Shown here: one piece after another, positions 33,880-41,979 of the stretch
Layout of the letters: every line of letters begins with the position of its first letter
Numbering within the stretch: the first letter of the stretch is position 1
Assembly: GCF_014493765.1 (NCBI RefSeq)
Contig: NZ_JACTVJ010000032.1
Span: 1 to 64,000 of the forward strand
DNA from: Streptomyces polyasparticus
GTDB taxonomy: Bacteria > Actinomycetota > Actinomycetes > Streptomycetales > Streptomycetaceae
Length of the DNA stretch: 64,000 nt
Direction of reading: 5' to 3'
The notes under the pieces: model-generated
What the model saw: only the letters and a program-made list of their open reading frames with translations
The model's database searches: none
What the model was told of the DNA's origin: nothing
Program-made: the position numbers and the translations under genes

Positions 33880-34389
33880 ATGGCCCCCTCCCGAACCCGC
33901 CACGTCACCGAGCACCCCGTCACCGCACCGGAGGTCGACAGCATCGAACTCGCCGGGCACCGGCGCCCACGTCTGGTGGTCGGTGTGGACGGCTCCTACG
34001 GCAGCCACCTCGCCCTCATGTGGACGGCAGCCCAGGCCCGTGAACGCAACGCCATCCTCGACATCGTCGCCGTATGGGAAGAACTCAGCCCGCCCGCTTC
34101 GCGTCCCGCACCACCCGATGGCCGCCTTAATGTGGCCCGCGAGCGACTGGAACACGCCCTGACCGCGTTGGCCGATCGGCGCACCCTGCCCGAACACGTC
34201 ATCACCCCTCCGCTGCACGGACCACCCGGCGAACAGCTCGTCGCCCGCGCGCAAGGCGCGGAACTCCTGCTGCTGGACACTGCCGGCATCAGCTCACCGG
34301 AGATCCCTGGCGGCATCGGCCCGTACTGCCTGCGCCACAGCACAACACCCGTCGTGTTCGTCCCTGCACCCCACCCGGGAGCATCGTGA
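33880..34389 (+). CDS. Universal stress protein (USP family)
   Basis: A 169-residue single-domain USP. After an N-terminal extension of about 25 residues come RLVVGVDGSYGSHLALMW (first strand and nucleotide loop) and ILDIVAVWEE. The C-terminal half has GAELLLLDTAGIS and the last-strand TTPVVFVPAP. The usual ATP-binding G-2x-G-9x-G(S/T) motif is only partly present, reading GGIGPYCLRHSTTPV. It lies 200 bp after the ADH gene in the same direction and is probably co-regulated with it. Likely a cytoplasmic stress-survival protein. The start has an AGAGGA site. Confidence 0.82.
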   Translation: MAPSRTRHVTEHPVTAPEVDSIELAGHRRPRLVVGVDGSYGSHLALMWTAAQARERNAILDIVAVWEELSPPASRPAPPDGRLNVARERLEHALTALADRRTLPEHVITPPLHGPPGEQLVARAQGAELLLLDTAGISSPEIPGGIGPYCLRHSTTPVVFVPAPHPGAS

Positions 34390-34656
34390 GATCCTCGGGC
34401 GGGCAGGCCGGCCAAGCCCCCCTCCATCGGCCGCAGCCGCCCGCCTCGACCACAGGCAGACCCAGTGGCACAGTGATCGGCCGGCCCGTGGGAGCCTGCG
34501 TGGACCGCCCTGCCTCAACCGGCTGGGGCGCAGAGCAGCCCATCGCGATGCGTGCCCCCCGCAGTCGGCCGCTCACACCCCACTCCAGATCCCTCCTGTC
34601 CCGAGGGAAAGGAACGCGCAAGATCGACCAGTAGTTCTCAGTAGAGGCCCGCACTT

Positions 34657-35016
34657 CTACCCCGGACTGCCCCCATCGGCCCAGGGCGGCGGATCGTCGC
34701 AGGCCAGCAACATGCCGCTGGTTCCGGTGATGTCCAGTACGCACCGTACAGGCCGGGAGACGGCCACCACCTGGAGACTGCCACCGGCACGCACGGCCTG
34801 CCGATGATGCCGTGTCAGCAGATTGACGCCGGTGGAATCCGTGAACGGGACACCGGCCAGATCCAGTTCACAGATGCGCGCGTGCAGTGGCTCCAGCTCA
34901 CGGTCGAGCTGCGGCGCGGTCGCGATGTCCAGGTCGCCGGCCGCACGCAACAGAACCGCACCCCCGACATCGACGATGGAGAGTGTGAACGACGGTGGAG
35001 AGGGTGTCGTGTTCAC
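34657..35016 (-). CDS. STAS-domain anti-sigma factor antagonist (2)
   Basis: A 119-residue protein starting at GTG 35016 after AGGGG. AVLLRAAGDLDIATAPQLD is the N-terminal sheet. ICELDLAGVPFTDSTGVNLL (about 50-70) carries the phosphorylatable Ser in T-D-S-T-G, and GGSLQVVAVSRPVRCVLDITG is the last strand and helix. It is more diverged than the other two STAS genes in this island. It stands alone, with a long gene-free region on its upstream side. Confidence 0.87.
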   Translation of the reverse strand: MNTTPSPPSFTLSIVDVGGAVLLRAAGDLDIATAPQLDRELEPLHARICELDLAGVPFTDSTGVNLLTRHHRQAVRAGGSLQVVAVSRPVRCVLDITGTSGMLLACDDPPPWADGGSPG

Positions 35017-36026
35017 GCGCTGAACCCCTAACTGTCGCGCGTGGTGTACCTGTTGTCCCCGATGCAAGAGGTACGCGGACCATGCATTGACCAGACAGCA
35101 GCATTGGGAATGAGCGACAGCGCGACCAGGAGCCCGAGGCAACTCGTGCATACGTCATGACGCTTACCGACGACCGAAGCCCAGGCACAAAGGGGGTCTT
35201 GAGCGGGGTCAGGCAACTGCCCTAGCGTTGCAGATGCAGGGTACGGACACCCTGTCCTGCCCTGCCCCTGGACCCCGGGCAGCCGGGGCCGCATCGCCGA
35301 CAACACGGCCCCGGCCCTCCGCCTGCGGTGTACTGCGTGGGGCCCTCCCGCGGCCCCATGGCACCACGGGCGGAGCGTACGAGGAAGCACGCGTCAGGGG
35401 AGCCGTGCTTCCTCGTCGGCGGTCTCTGCCGATGTTCGAAACCGATTCCCGGCAGAGGCCGCTCTGACCACTTCACTTTCCCCGCACTCTGGCGCAGCAG
35501 TCCCCTCCATCCAGTGGAGAAACATCCAGCGCAAGCCCTTCGCCCCCGCATCACCCATCAGTCGGCCAGCTGGCTGTCACGCGCATCGAGCACCCGAAAC
35601 AAACAACCACCACCAGGGCTTCCCGGCCAGATGCTGCCGGACGTACCCTCAGCGCCGGGAGCACCCCAACACATTGCGGGGACAGCACCGTTGGGGACGG
35701 CCGGCACTCATCAAGGCGAGGCATCGGTCGTCGTGGGCACGCGGAGATGAGCTACCCTCCCTCTCCTCGTGCGGGCCTCTTCGAGCGGGTGCGACAGGCG
35801 TGACCGCCTCCGTCCGAGGACGGGAAGCAGGGCCGCGACGGTCGGCGATCGCGGCCCTGACGGGCCCCACGGCCCAAGGTCACCCATCCCGCGGGCACTC
35901 AAGCCGATGACGGACACCCACTACGAACGCTGACCGTACGCATCGCAGCCGATTGGCCCCGTTCGGCCCTCAGGGCGCACCATCCGGCCCTGGCCGCGGC
36001 CGGGCTTCGGCAGCTTTGCTCTCCTC
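35017..36026. other. About 1 kb without a recognisable gene, hairpin-rich
   Basis: No frame here has protein-like composition with a start site. Notable structures: GAGGAAGCACG / CGTGCTTCCTC (35381-35414, 11-bp stem, 12-nt loop), CCGGGGCC / GGCCCCGG (about 35285-35316), and AGGGCCGCGA / TCGCGGCCCT (about 35832-35861). The region separates two STAS genes that point away from each other, so it contains both their promoters, but most of its length is unexplained. Confidence 0.5.
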
Positions 36027-36422
36027 ATGCACGAACTCCGCGACCATCCCGTGTTCTCCTGCTCGGAACACACCGTCTGCGACACCACCGTGGTGGAGGT
36101 GCGCGGCGCGCTCGACATCCTCACGATCCCGTCCCTGAATGCGCTTGTCGACCGCCTGACCGCAGCGACCGACCGCCCTGACCTGGTGCTCGATCTGCGG
36201 GCGGTCTCCTTCATCGACTGCAGCGGCCTGGGCGCGCTGTGCCGGGCAAGGACCCGCGTGAACTCCCGGCAGGGCCGGCTCCTTCTCGTTTCGGCTGACG
36301 CCTGGTTCCTGCGCATACTGCGCTGCACCGGCCTGGCCCGCTCCTTCGACGTACACGCCGGACCGCCCTATCTGCAGGACGATGCATGTCCGGCGCACTC
36401 TTACCACTTCGCCGCCCTGTAG
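36027..36422 (+). CDS. STAS-domain anti-sigma factor antagonist (3)
   Basis: A 131-residue STAS protein. TTVVEVRGALDILTIPSLNAL forms the first strands. LVLDLRAVSFIDCSGLGALCRA (about 53-74) holds the phospho-Ser in D-C-S-G, and GRLLLVSADAWFLRILRCTGL follows. The central motif closely resembles that of STAS 1, suggesting duplication, while termini differ. No anti-sigma ATPase is adjacent. Start ATG 36027; the ribosome site is weak. Confidence 0.87.
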   Translation: MHELRDHPVFSCSEHTVCDTTVVEVRGALDILTIPSLNALVDRLTAATDRPDLVLDLRAVSFIDCSGLGALCRARTRVNSRQGRLLLVSADAWFLRILRCTGLARSFDVHAGPPYLQDDACPAHSYHFAAL

Positions 36423-36583
36423 CCCGCCCGACGAACGCCATCGACCAACTGGCCGACATCCTCGCCTGTTGAGGCGTGGCGGCTTGTGGCCACCAGGGCG
36501 GCCGTTGGGACAAGCGCAACTCCGGCCCAGGCGACCGCTTTCACGCCACGGTGGAGGACGTGCTGCGCTACCTCGGGCAGTGA
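36386..36583 (+). pseudogene. Small hypothetical gene interrupted by an in-frame TGA
   Basis: From ATG 36386 the frame reads MSGALLPLRRPVARPTNAID, then QLADILAC and stops at TGA (36470-36472). It continues in the same frame as GVAACGHQGGRWDKRNSGPG, DRFHATVEDVLRYLGQ and a second stop at 36581. The second half is protein-like (HATVEDVLRYLGQ). It overlaps the end of STAS 3 by 37 bp. The simplest view is a decayed small gene. A 35-residue product from GTG 36476 is also possible. Confidence 0.3.
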
Positions 36584-36593
36584 CCGACTGGGG

Positions 36594-37097
36594 CTACTGA
36601 ACCCAGCCGTTCAGGAAGACCTCCGGGCCTCCGTCGAGGTAGCGGTGGAGGGCGCTCGCGGTGGTGTCCACGAACTCCTCGGGGATGGCGTCGGCGCCGA
36701 CCCGGCGGACCTGAGCGTGCTTGCGCGGCTCGCGGTTCTCGGGCTCGCCGGTCCATTCATGGGCTGCGAAGACAACGGTGAGGAAGCCGTTGGGTGCTTC
36801 AACTCCCCATGCTCCGTGGATGATGTGCGCGACCTTGAGGGCCTCAGGTTTCACTGTCAGGCCGGTCTCCTCGTAGAGCTCGCGCACCGCGGTTTCAGTG
36901 ATGGGCTCGCCGGGTTCGCTCTTGCCCACAGGCAGGTCCCACATGCCCTGGGCGAACTTCGCGTTCTCGCTGCGCTGGAGGAGCACGAGGCGGTTGGTGG
37001 CCTGGTCGTGGACGATGACGGCGGCAACCGGCAGGGTCATGGATTCGAGGGCGGGTTTGAGGGCTTTGGGCTGATCGTCGGTGGTCGGTTGAGCCAC
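36594..37097 (-). CDS. NUDIX hydrolase
   Basis: A 167-residue pyrophosphohydrolase. The Nudix box GKSEPGEPITETAVRELYEETGL (shown in two parts: GKSEPGEPITE, TAVRELYEETGL, about 58-80) is complete, with the REXXEE metal ligands. It is preceded by AVIVHDQATNRLVLLQRSE. Nudix enzymes remove damaged or signalling nucleotides; the substrate is not predictable. The GTG start at 37097 follows AAGGGA. The preceding remnant of a TPR regulator (37132) is on the same strand, so the two may once have been an operon. Confidence 0.9.
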   Translation of the reverse strand: MAQPTTDDQPKALKPALESMTLPVAAVIVHDQATNRLVLLQRSENAKFAQGMWDLPVGKSEPGEPITETAVRELYEETGLTVKPEALKVAHIIHGAWGVEAPNGFLTVVFAAHEWTGEPENREPRKHAQVRRVGADAIPEEFVDTTASALHRYLDGGPEVFLNGWVQ

Positions 37098-37131
37098 TGT
37101 GCGTCCCTTCATCGGCCAGTTGCTGGGCACG

Positions 37132-37440
37132 TTAGGCGAGCGCTTCGCGCGCACGGCGGGCGAGTTCGGTGGCTCCGGGCACGTTGCGCCGCTGGTAGAT
37201 CGCGAGGATGGACCGCAGCGACGTGATCGCCTTTCGGGTGCGGTCGGAGGTCATGTCCTCCATGAGCGTCAGAGTCTGTGTCCAGGCGGCTACCGCCTCG
37301 TCGGCACGTGCCTGGGCGGCGCGGCTGTCGCCCAGGTCGGCGTAAGTCAGGGCGTGGACGCGCTTGTACTTCACCGGATCCCAGCGGGTGAGCGCGTCGC
37401 GGTGCTGCTGTTCGGTGCCCACATGATCGGAAATGGACGG
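37132..37440 (-). pseudogene. C-terminal remnant of a TPR-type regulator
   Basis: About 100 residues remain: TEQQHRDALTRWDPVKYKRV, HALTYADLGDSRAAQARADE, AVAAWTQTLTLMEDMTSDRT and SLRSILAIYQRRNVPGATEL. This is the helical tail of the XRE/TPR regulators common in Streptomyces. The helix-turn-helix and most repeats are missing. Beyond about 37440 the sequence belongs to the integrase remnant on the other strand, so a deletion joined the two gene ends tail to tail. Confidence 0.65.
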
Positions 37441-37499
37441 CCGGCTCGGCATGCTCCTCGAAGATCTCGGCCCCGCCACCCGGGACGCTGACGACCTCG

Positions 37500-37820
37500 A
37501 CGGCGCCGCCCACCACCCCGCACGGCCTACGTCACGTCGCGGCGACGCTGACCCACGGAGGCGGCGGCGACATCCGCACGGTGAAGGCCACGCTGCGGAA
37601 CTCCACGATCACGCTGACGTCGGACACGTACACGTACACGAGCCTGCTCCCCGAGCTCGACCGCGAGATCGCCGAGAAGGCCGCCGGCCTGATCGCGCGA
37701 GCCCGTGAGTCCACGGCCGTACCGGAAGATCCCGAGCCGTCCGCTCACGCATCGCTCACGCATGAGGCCGAAAACGAAGCAGCGTCCGAGCCCACCCAAG
37801 CGGACTCGAACGCTGCTTAG
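37500..37820 (+). pseudogene. C-terminal remnant of a tyrosine recombinase (integrase)
   Basis: The plus strand encodes TTPHGLRHVAATL, then GGGGDIRTVKATLRNSTITL, then TSDTYTYTSLLPELDREIAE, KAAGLIARARE and an acidic tail. This is the HxLRH box and the catalytic-Tyr end (DTYTS) of actinomycete site-specific integrases. HDLRHG has become HGLRHV, a TYT duplication sits at the catalytic Tyr, and about 75 percent of the protein is missing. It ends 34 bp from the 3' end of tRNA-Lys and is oriented toward it, as expected for an element integrated into that tRNA. Confidence 0.75.
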
Positions 37821-37825
37821 CAGGT

Positions 37826-37844
37826 CAGAGGGGGTTTCCCTCTG
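37826..37844 (-). terminator. Terminator after tRNA-Lys
   Basis: Stem CAGAGGG / CCCTCTG, extendable outward with one mismatch, with a 5-nt loop, 11 bp past the tRNA 3' end. Confidence 0.65.
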
Positions 37845-37854
37845 CCTGACGCGG

Positions 37855-37927
37855 TAGGCCGTGTGGGACTCGAACCCACAACCAATGGATTAAAAGTCCA
37901 CTGCTCTGCCAATTGAGCTAACGGCCC
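37855..37927 (-). tRNA. tRNA-Lys (UUU)
   Basis: A 73-nt cloverleaf: acceptor GGGCCGT/ACGGCCT, D-arm AGCTCAATTGGCAGAGC, anticodon loop CTTTTAA, T-arm GTGGGTTCGAGTCCCAC. CCA is not encoded. Its 3' end faces the integrase remnant and the accessory island, making it the likely integration target. Confidence 0.96.
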
Positions 37928-38076
37928 GCGCCGACGCACCCCCGAGCATAGCCGGACCGGCCCGGACAGCCGATCGGGTATCGGTGCACGGGCCGGTCAT
38001 CGCGCTCACACGGGCTCGGAATCGGCTGCGGATCAGGACAAGCCGATCAGGACACGGCGCATCAGGACACGGCGCA

Positions 38077-39669
38077 TCAGGACAAGGACGTGAACCGCTT
38101 CATCCTGGTGTCCGCCAGCTTCTTCCTGGCGTCGAACCCGCCCGCGTGATTGGCGTTGTAGAGATACAGCGCCCCCTCGGGCGTACGCGCGAGGAAGTCC
38201 TGCCGGCCGTTGCGGTCGAAGTCACCGCTGCCCACCAGCGCGTTGTACTGGTTCCAGCCGCCGCCCACCCTGGTGCGCGGCGCGAAGCCGCCCTTGCCGT
38301 TGCCCCGGATGAGCCACAGCACACCGGCCGAGTCCCGGCCCACCAGGTCCGGGATGCTGTCGCCGGAGAGGTCGCCGCGGCCCGCCAGCCTGTTGTAGGT
38401 GTTCCACCCGCTGCTGACGCGGACCCGGGCGGAGAAGCCCCCCGTTCCGGTGCCGCGGTGGAGCCACAGCACGCCCGCCGAGTCCCGGCCCACCAGGTCC
38501 GGCTTGCCGTCGCCCGAGATGTCGCGGGTGGCGACGAGCCGGTTGTAGCCCTTCCAGCCGCTGCTGATACGGGAACGGCGGTCGAAGTCCGGCTCGAAGT
38601 CGGTGGAGGGCACCCGGTAGAGCGTGCCGTCCGTGGTGCGGGCGACCAGATCCCCGAATCCGTCGCCGTTCAGGTCGCCCGCCTGCAGCACCGCGTTGTA
38701 GCCATTGGCCATGAAGGAGCCGGTGCTGTCGACCGCGCAGCCCTCGAGACGACGGTGCAGGTCGGTGGAGCAGACGTCGAAGAGGCCGTTGGACTCCTTG
38801 GCGAGGATCGTGCCGCCTTCCTGGTAGTCCACATCGACGTCCGTGGCCCAGTTGCGGATCACGGTGGAGTACGAGGCCACGCGCGTGTAGACCCGTACAC
38901 CGTTTTGCACACAGCCCGTGGTCCGCGTGGCGGAGGTCGCGATGAGCTTGCCGCCCGCCACGAGTGCACCGCCCGCGTCCCCGAGGCACTGGTCGTCGTC
39001 GGCGACCAAGGGCGCACCCGGTGCCGGGACGGTGCACAGAGTGCCGGCGGGCAGCGCGCTGCCGAGCAGGGCCGCGCAGTCCGCGCCGGACTTGATCTGC
39101 ACCTGCTCGCTGTGCCGGACCCGGGGCGCGTCCTCGACGCTGAGCCCGGACCAGGAGTAGAACGTCGCCTTGGCACCGGCGGCCCACAGCGCGGAGTCCG
39201 CGCCGGTGGCGAGCACCGGCCTGCCGGAGTTGTCGGGCGTACGCCGGTTGACGACGGTGATCGCCGCACGGCGCGTGGCGGAGTCGTACCGCGGATGGCT
39301 GCGGTACGCCACGCCCTCGCCGCCGCCCGCGAGCAGCCCGCTGCCGAGGTCGTACTCCCACTCCTCGTCGCCCACGCCCTGGCCGGTGAAGCAGTCGGGC
39401 GTCGCGAGCGTGCGGGTCTTCGAAAGGACGATGCCGGTGCACGCGCGGTGCTGACCAGTGGCTGTGTCGTTGTAGTACACGGGGATCACCCAGGACGGGA
39501 CCGAGGTCGCGGCCTGCGCCTCGGGCGCGGCGCCCAGGGCGCCGTCGACGAGCCCGGTCAGGAGCGTCGCCGCGGCGAGCACCGCGATCAGCCGGGCCGG
39601 CCGGCGCAGCGCGGGACGGCCGGGCGGAAGAGCGCCCGACGGAAGACGGCGCAACGGAATTCGGCGCAT
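38077..39669 (-). CDS. Secreted FG-GAP repeat protein with a catalytically dead trypsin-like domain
   Basis: A 530-residue exported protein. The signal peptide is at 1-53 (basic start, LIAVLAAATLLTGLVDGALG, cleavage near AQA-A). A trypsin-fold domain follows (about 55-300), but its His box reads TLATPDCF instead of AAHC and its Ser box reads CLGDAGGAL instead of GDSGGP, so catalytic His and Ser are lost. From about 325 there are four FG-GAP/VCBS repeats with calcium-loop motifs (DLNGDGFGDLVAR, DISGDGKPDLVGR, DLSGDSIPDLVGR, DFDRNGRQDFLAR). Probably a binding rather than cutting protein. It starts 1 bp into the end of the upstream FG-GAP gene (overlapping stop/start), so translation may be coupled. 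Confidence 0.88.
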   Translation of the reverse strand: MRRIPLRRLPSGALPPGRPALRRPARLIAVLAAATLLTGLVDGALGAAPEAQAATSVPSWVIPVYYNDTATGQHRACTGIVLSKTRTLATPDCFTGQGVGDEEWEYDLGSGLLAGGGEGVAYRSHPRYDSATRRAAITVVNRRTPDNSGRPVLATGADSALWAAGAKATFYSWSGLSVEDAPRVRHSEQVQIKSGADCAALLGSALPAGTLCTVPAPGAPLVADDDQCLGDAGGALVAGGKLIATSATRTTGCVQNGVRVYTRVASYSTVIRNWATDVDVDYQEGGTILAKESNGLFDVCSTDLHRRLEGCAVDSTGSFMANGYNAVLQAGDLNGDGFGDLVARTTDGTLYRVPSTDFEPDFDRRSRISSGWKGYNRLVATRDISGDGKPDLVGRDSAGVLWLHRGTGTGGFSARVRVSSGWNTYNRLAGRGDLSGDSIPDLVGRDSAGVLWLIRGNGKGGFAPRTRVGGGWNQYNALVGSGDFDRNGRQDFLARTPEGALYLYNANHAGGFDARKKLADTRMKRFTSLS

Positions 39670-41846
39670 CAGAAGATCCCCTTGTAGGTCTGCCAGCCGG
39701 TGGCCAGCTGCACGCGGCCGCTGAAGCTGCCCTTGCCGTTGCCGTTGTTGCGGTAGAGGTTGCCCGCGCTGTCCCGGACGAGAAGGTCGGCGCGGCCGTC
39801 GCCGGAGATGTCACCGACGCCGATGATCGCGTTGTACGAGCGTCCCCAGTCGGTGAACACCTGCTTGCGCGTCGCGAACTTGCCGTTGCCCAGGCCGTCG
39901 TAGCGCCACAGCCCGCCGTTCCTGTCGTGGGCGAGGAGATCGGCCCTGCCGTCACCGGTGAGGTCACCGGCGCCCGTGATCCGGCCGTAAGTGTTCCAGC
40001 CGCCGCCGATGCGCACCCTCGCGGCAAACTTGCCGTCCGTGGTCTGGGCGTAGAAGTAGAGGTCACCGGTGGTCGTCTGACGGGCGATGAGGTCGCTACG
40101 ACCGTCGCCGTTCAGATCACCCGGCGAGGTCAGCACGTTGTACTGCTGCCAGCCGCGGCCGTACACGTAGTGGCCGCTGCCCGGCGTGTACGCGCCGCCG
40201 CACTTGCCCGTGTAGCGGCGGAGCTCACCGTTCGGCATCCGCACGAGCAGCTCGGCGCAGCGGTCCTTGCCCGTGTCGCCGAACGGCACGGCGTAGGTGC
40301 CGGCCGGCCAGCCGCCGCCGGAGTTCTTGCCGCCGAAGCCGCCCGCACCGTTGCCGATGTGGTTGGTCAGTGTGCCGCTGCCGTTGAGGGTGACCACGTC
40401 GCCGTGGGCGGTGCCGCCCTGGTCGTGGTAGCCCTGCAGACCGCCGTACACACTGAGGTCGGCGCTCGTCGTGTACGTGCCGCTGCCGTCCGCGGCCGTC
40501 GTGGAGAGGGTCCAGCGGTGCTTGCCGTTGTGGACGTACTGTCCGGTGTCGGTCCTGCCGTCCCAGGTGACGTCGGGCTCGGTGGTGGCCTTGGCACCCT
40601 TGATCGTACGGACGGTGCGGCCGAGCGCGTCCCTGACGGTGAACGTCCAGTGGGCCGGCTTGCTCAGCTGCCAGGTGCTCATCCAGGCCTGGTTGCCGTA
40701 AGGGGACTTGAGGTCGACGGACACCTCGTCGAGATCGGAGTCGATCCTGCCGAGCGGCTGCGCGGGCACACCGCTCTGCACCACGTGCACCGCGTTGTCC
40801 CGGCCGACATACGCGATGTCGCCGCCGAACTTGTCGACGCTCCAGGTCAGTCGCCGCTGGTCGGGCACGGTTCCGGTCGGCACATCCGCGATCGCGCGCG
40901 GGGCCGCGGCCGTGCCCGTGTGGAAGTCAGTGAGCAGCAACTTGCCCGCCGCGCGGTCGTGCCGGACGAGATAGCCGTCGCCGACCAGGGCGGGCCCGGA
41001 CGGCACGGTGATCTTCTGCTTGGTCGTGTGGTCGTAGACGCCGGCCGGACCGTCCGGACCGCAGTTCCAGTAGAGCCAGCGCCCGATGGCCTGCAGCTCC
41101 TTGACCGTGCACGGGGCTCCGACGCCGACCGTCTCGACGACCATCTTCTTCTTCAGGTCGAGCGCGCTGACCGAGCCCGCCGCCGCGTTGGCGGTCCACA
41201 GCCGGGTGCCCCAGACCGAGGACGCAGCGATATTGCGGACCATGCGGACGTTCTGGCTCCGGTACGCCGGTACGTAATCGATGTACTGCTTGCCGGTCGA
41301 GGCGGCGTTGTAGACATAGAACCGGCCCGTGACGTCCACGAACTTCCCGCCGGTGACGGCCTCTTCGGCGTCCCCGTAAAGACCGTTGGAGCTGACGTGG
41401 ATCTCCGCCCGCTGGCTGCCTCCTGCCACGCGGAAGTAGCCGACATGGCCGTTGCCGGTGGACCTCAGCGGAACACAGCGGCCAGCATCGCACGGCACCC
41501 GCTCGGCTCCGGCGCCGCCCGCCGATTCCGAGGCGAAGCCCCTGTCCTCACGGTCGCCCGCCATCGTCCCGTCGGCCGAGACCTCGCGTACGAAGACCCA
41601 CTCGTAGCCGGCGGCCGCGCGCTCCACGGTGGCGAGCACGCCACCGGCGAAATCGATGCCCTTGACCCCGTCGGTCGCGATGGGGACCGGCGTATCGGCA
41701 GATGCCCCTGATGCCGTAAGTCCCGTGACTCCGACGGCTGTTACCGCGGCTGCGACGACGGACATACGTATCCGCCGGGCAGCCAGAGAGCGCAGACGCG
41801 CATGGCGGGCCAAGTGGTCCCTCCCCGAGAGCACTGAAGTACGCAT
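39669..41846 (-). CDS. Large secreted FG-GAP / beta-propeller protein
   Basis: A 725-residue exported protein from ATG 41846; the start is uncertain, with ATG 41765 a shorter option. The signal peptide hydrophobic core is SVVAAAVTAVGVTGLTASGA. Residues 60-390 look like beta-propeller repeats. At about 395-475 a FlgD-like Ig module reads LGRTVRTIKGAK and VTWDGRTDTGQYVHNGKHRW. The C-terminal 240 residues are FG-GAP repeats with calcium loops (DLNGDGRSDLIAR, DLTGDGRADLLAH, DISGDGRADLLVR). It shares the terminal repeat type with the next gene, suggesting a paralogous secreted pair. Function unknown; adhesion or matrix binding is typical for such repeats. Confidence 0.82.
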   Translation of the reverse strand: MRTSVLSGRDHLARHARLRSLAARRIRMSVVAAAVTAVGVTGLTASGASADTPVPIATDGVKGIDFAGGVLATVERAAAGYEWVFVREVSADGTMAGDREDRGFASESAGGAGAERVPCDAGRCVPLRSTGNGHVGYFRVAGGSQRAEIHVSSNGLYGDAEEAVTGGKFVDVTGRFYVYNAASTGKQYIDYVPAYRSQNVRMVRNIAASSVWGTRLWTANAAAGSVSALDLKKKMVVETVGVGAPCTVKELQAIGRWLYWNCGPDGPAGVYDHTTKQKITVPSGPALVGDGYLVRHDRAAGKLLLTDFHTGTAAAPRAIADVPTGTVPDQRRLTWSVDKFGGDIAYVGRDNAVHVVQSGVPAQPLGRIDSDLDEVSVDLKSPYGNQAWMSTWQLSKPAHWTFTVRDALGRTVRTIKGAKATTEPDVTWDGRTDTGQYVHNGKHRWTLSTTAADGSGTYTTSADLSVYGGLQGYHDQGGTAHGDVVTLNGSGTLTNHIGNGAGGFGGKNSGGGWPAGTYAVPFGDTGKDRCAELLVRMPNGELRRYTGKCGGAYTPGSGHYVYGRGWQQYNVLTSPGDLNGDGRSDLIARQTTTGDLYFYAQTTDGKFAARVRIGGGWNTYGRITGAGDLTGDGRADLLAHDRNGGLWRYDGLGNGKFATRKQVFTDWGRSYNAIIGVGDISGDGRADLLVRDSAGNLYRNNGNGKGSFSGRVQLATGWQTYKGIF

Positions 41847-41940
41847 CGGGATATGGGCCAAGCCCCCCCTGGCCACACGCATCCCATGCAAGAGGGCCGG
41901 AGCGTAACAGCAGGGATTGATGTGAGGGAAGTGAAAAGAG

Positions 41941-41972
41941 AAGCGGGCCCACCCGTGAAGGCAGGCCCGCTT
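41941..41972 (-). terminator. Hairpin upstream of the FG-GAP gene pair
   Basis: A 9-bp stem AAGCGGGCC / GGCCCGCTT with a 14-nt loop, followed on the minus strand by CTCTTTTC. It would end transcription coming from the helicase side and from the gene remnant next to it. Confidence 0.6.
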
Positions 41973-41979
41973 GTGCAGG

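Noticed and set aside
33687-34043. 118-codon frame after the alcohol dehydrogenase, beginning with a hydrophobic stretch
   Set aside because: Overlaps the universal stress protein in another frame and becomes Pro/Arg-rich; at most the first 30 codons could be a small membrane peptide.
36470-36472. Selenocysteine codon in the small frame at 36386
   Set aside because: No recognisable selenocysteine insertion element, and decay is the simpler explanation.
26720-37850. Intact integrative conjugative element
   Set aside because: No replication, transfer or excision genes, and the integrase is only a C-terminal fragment.
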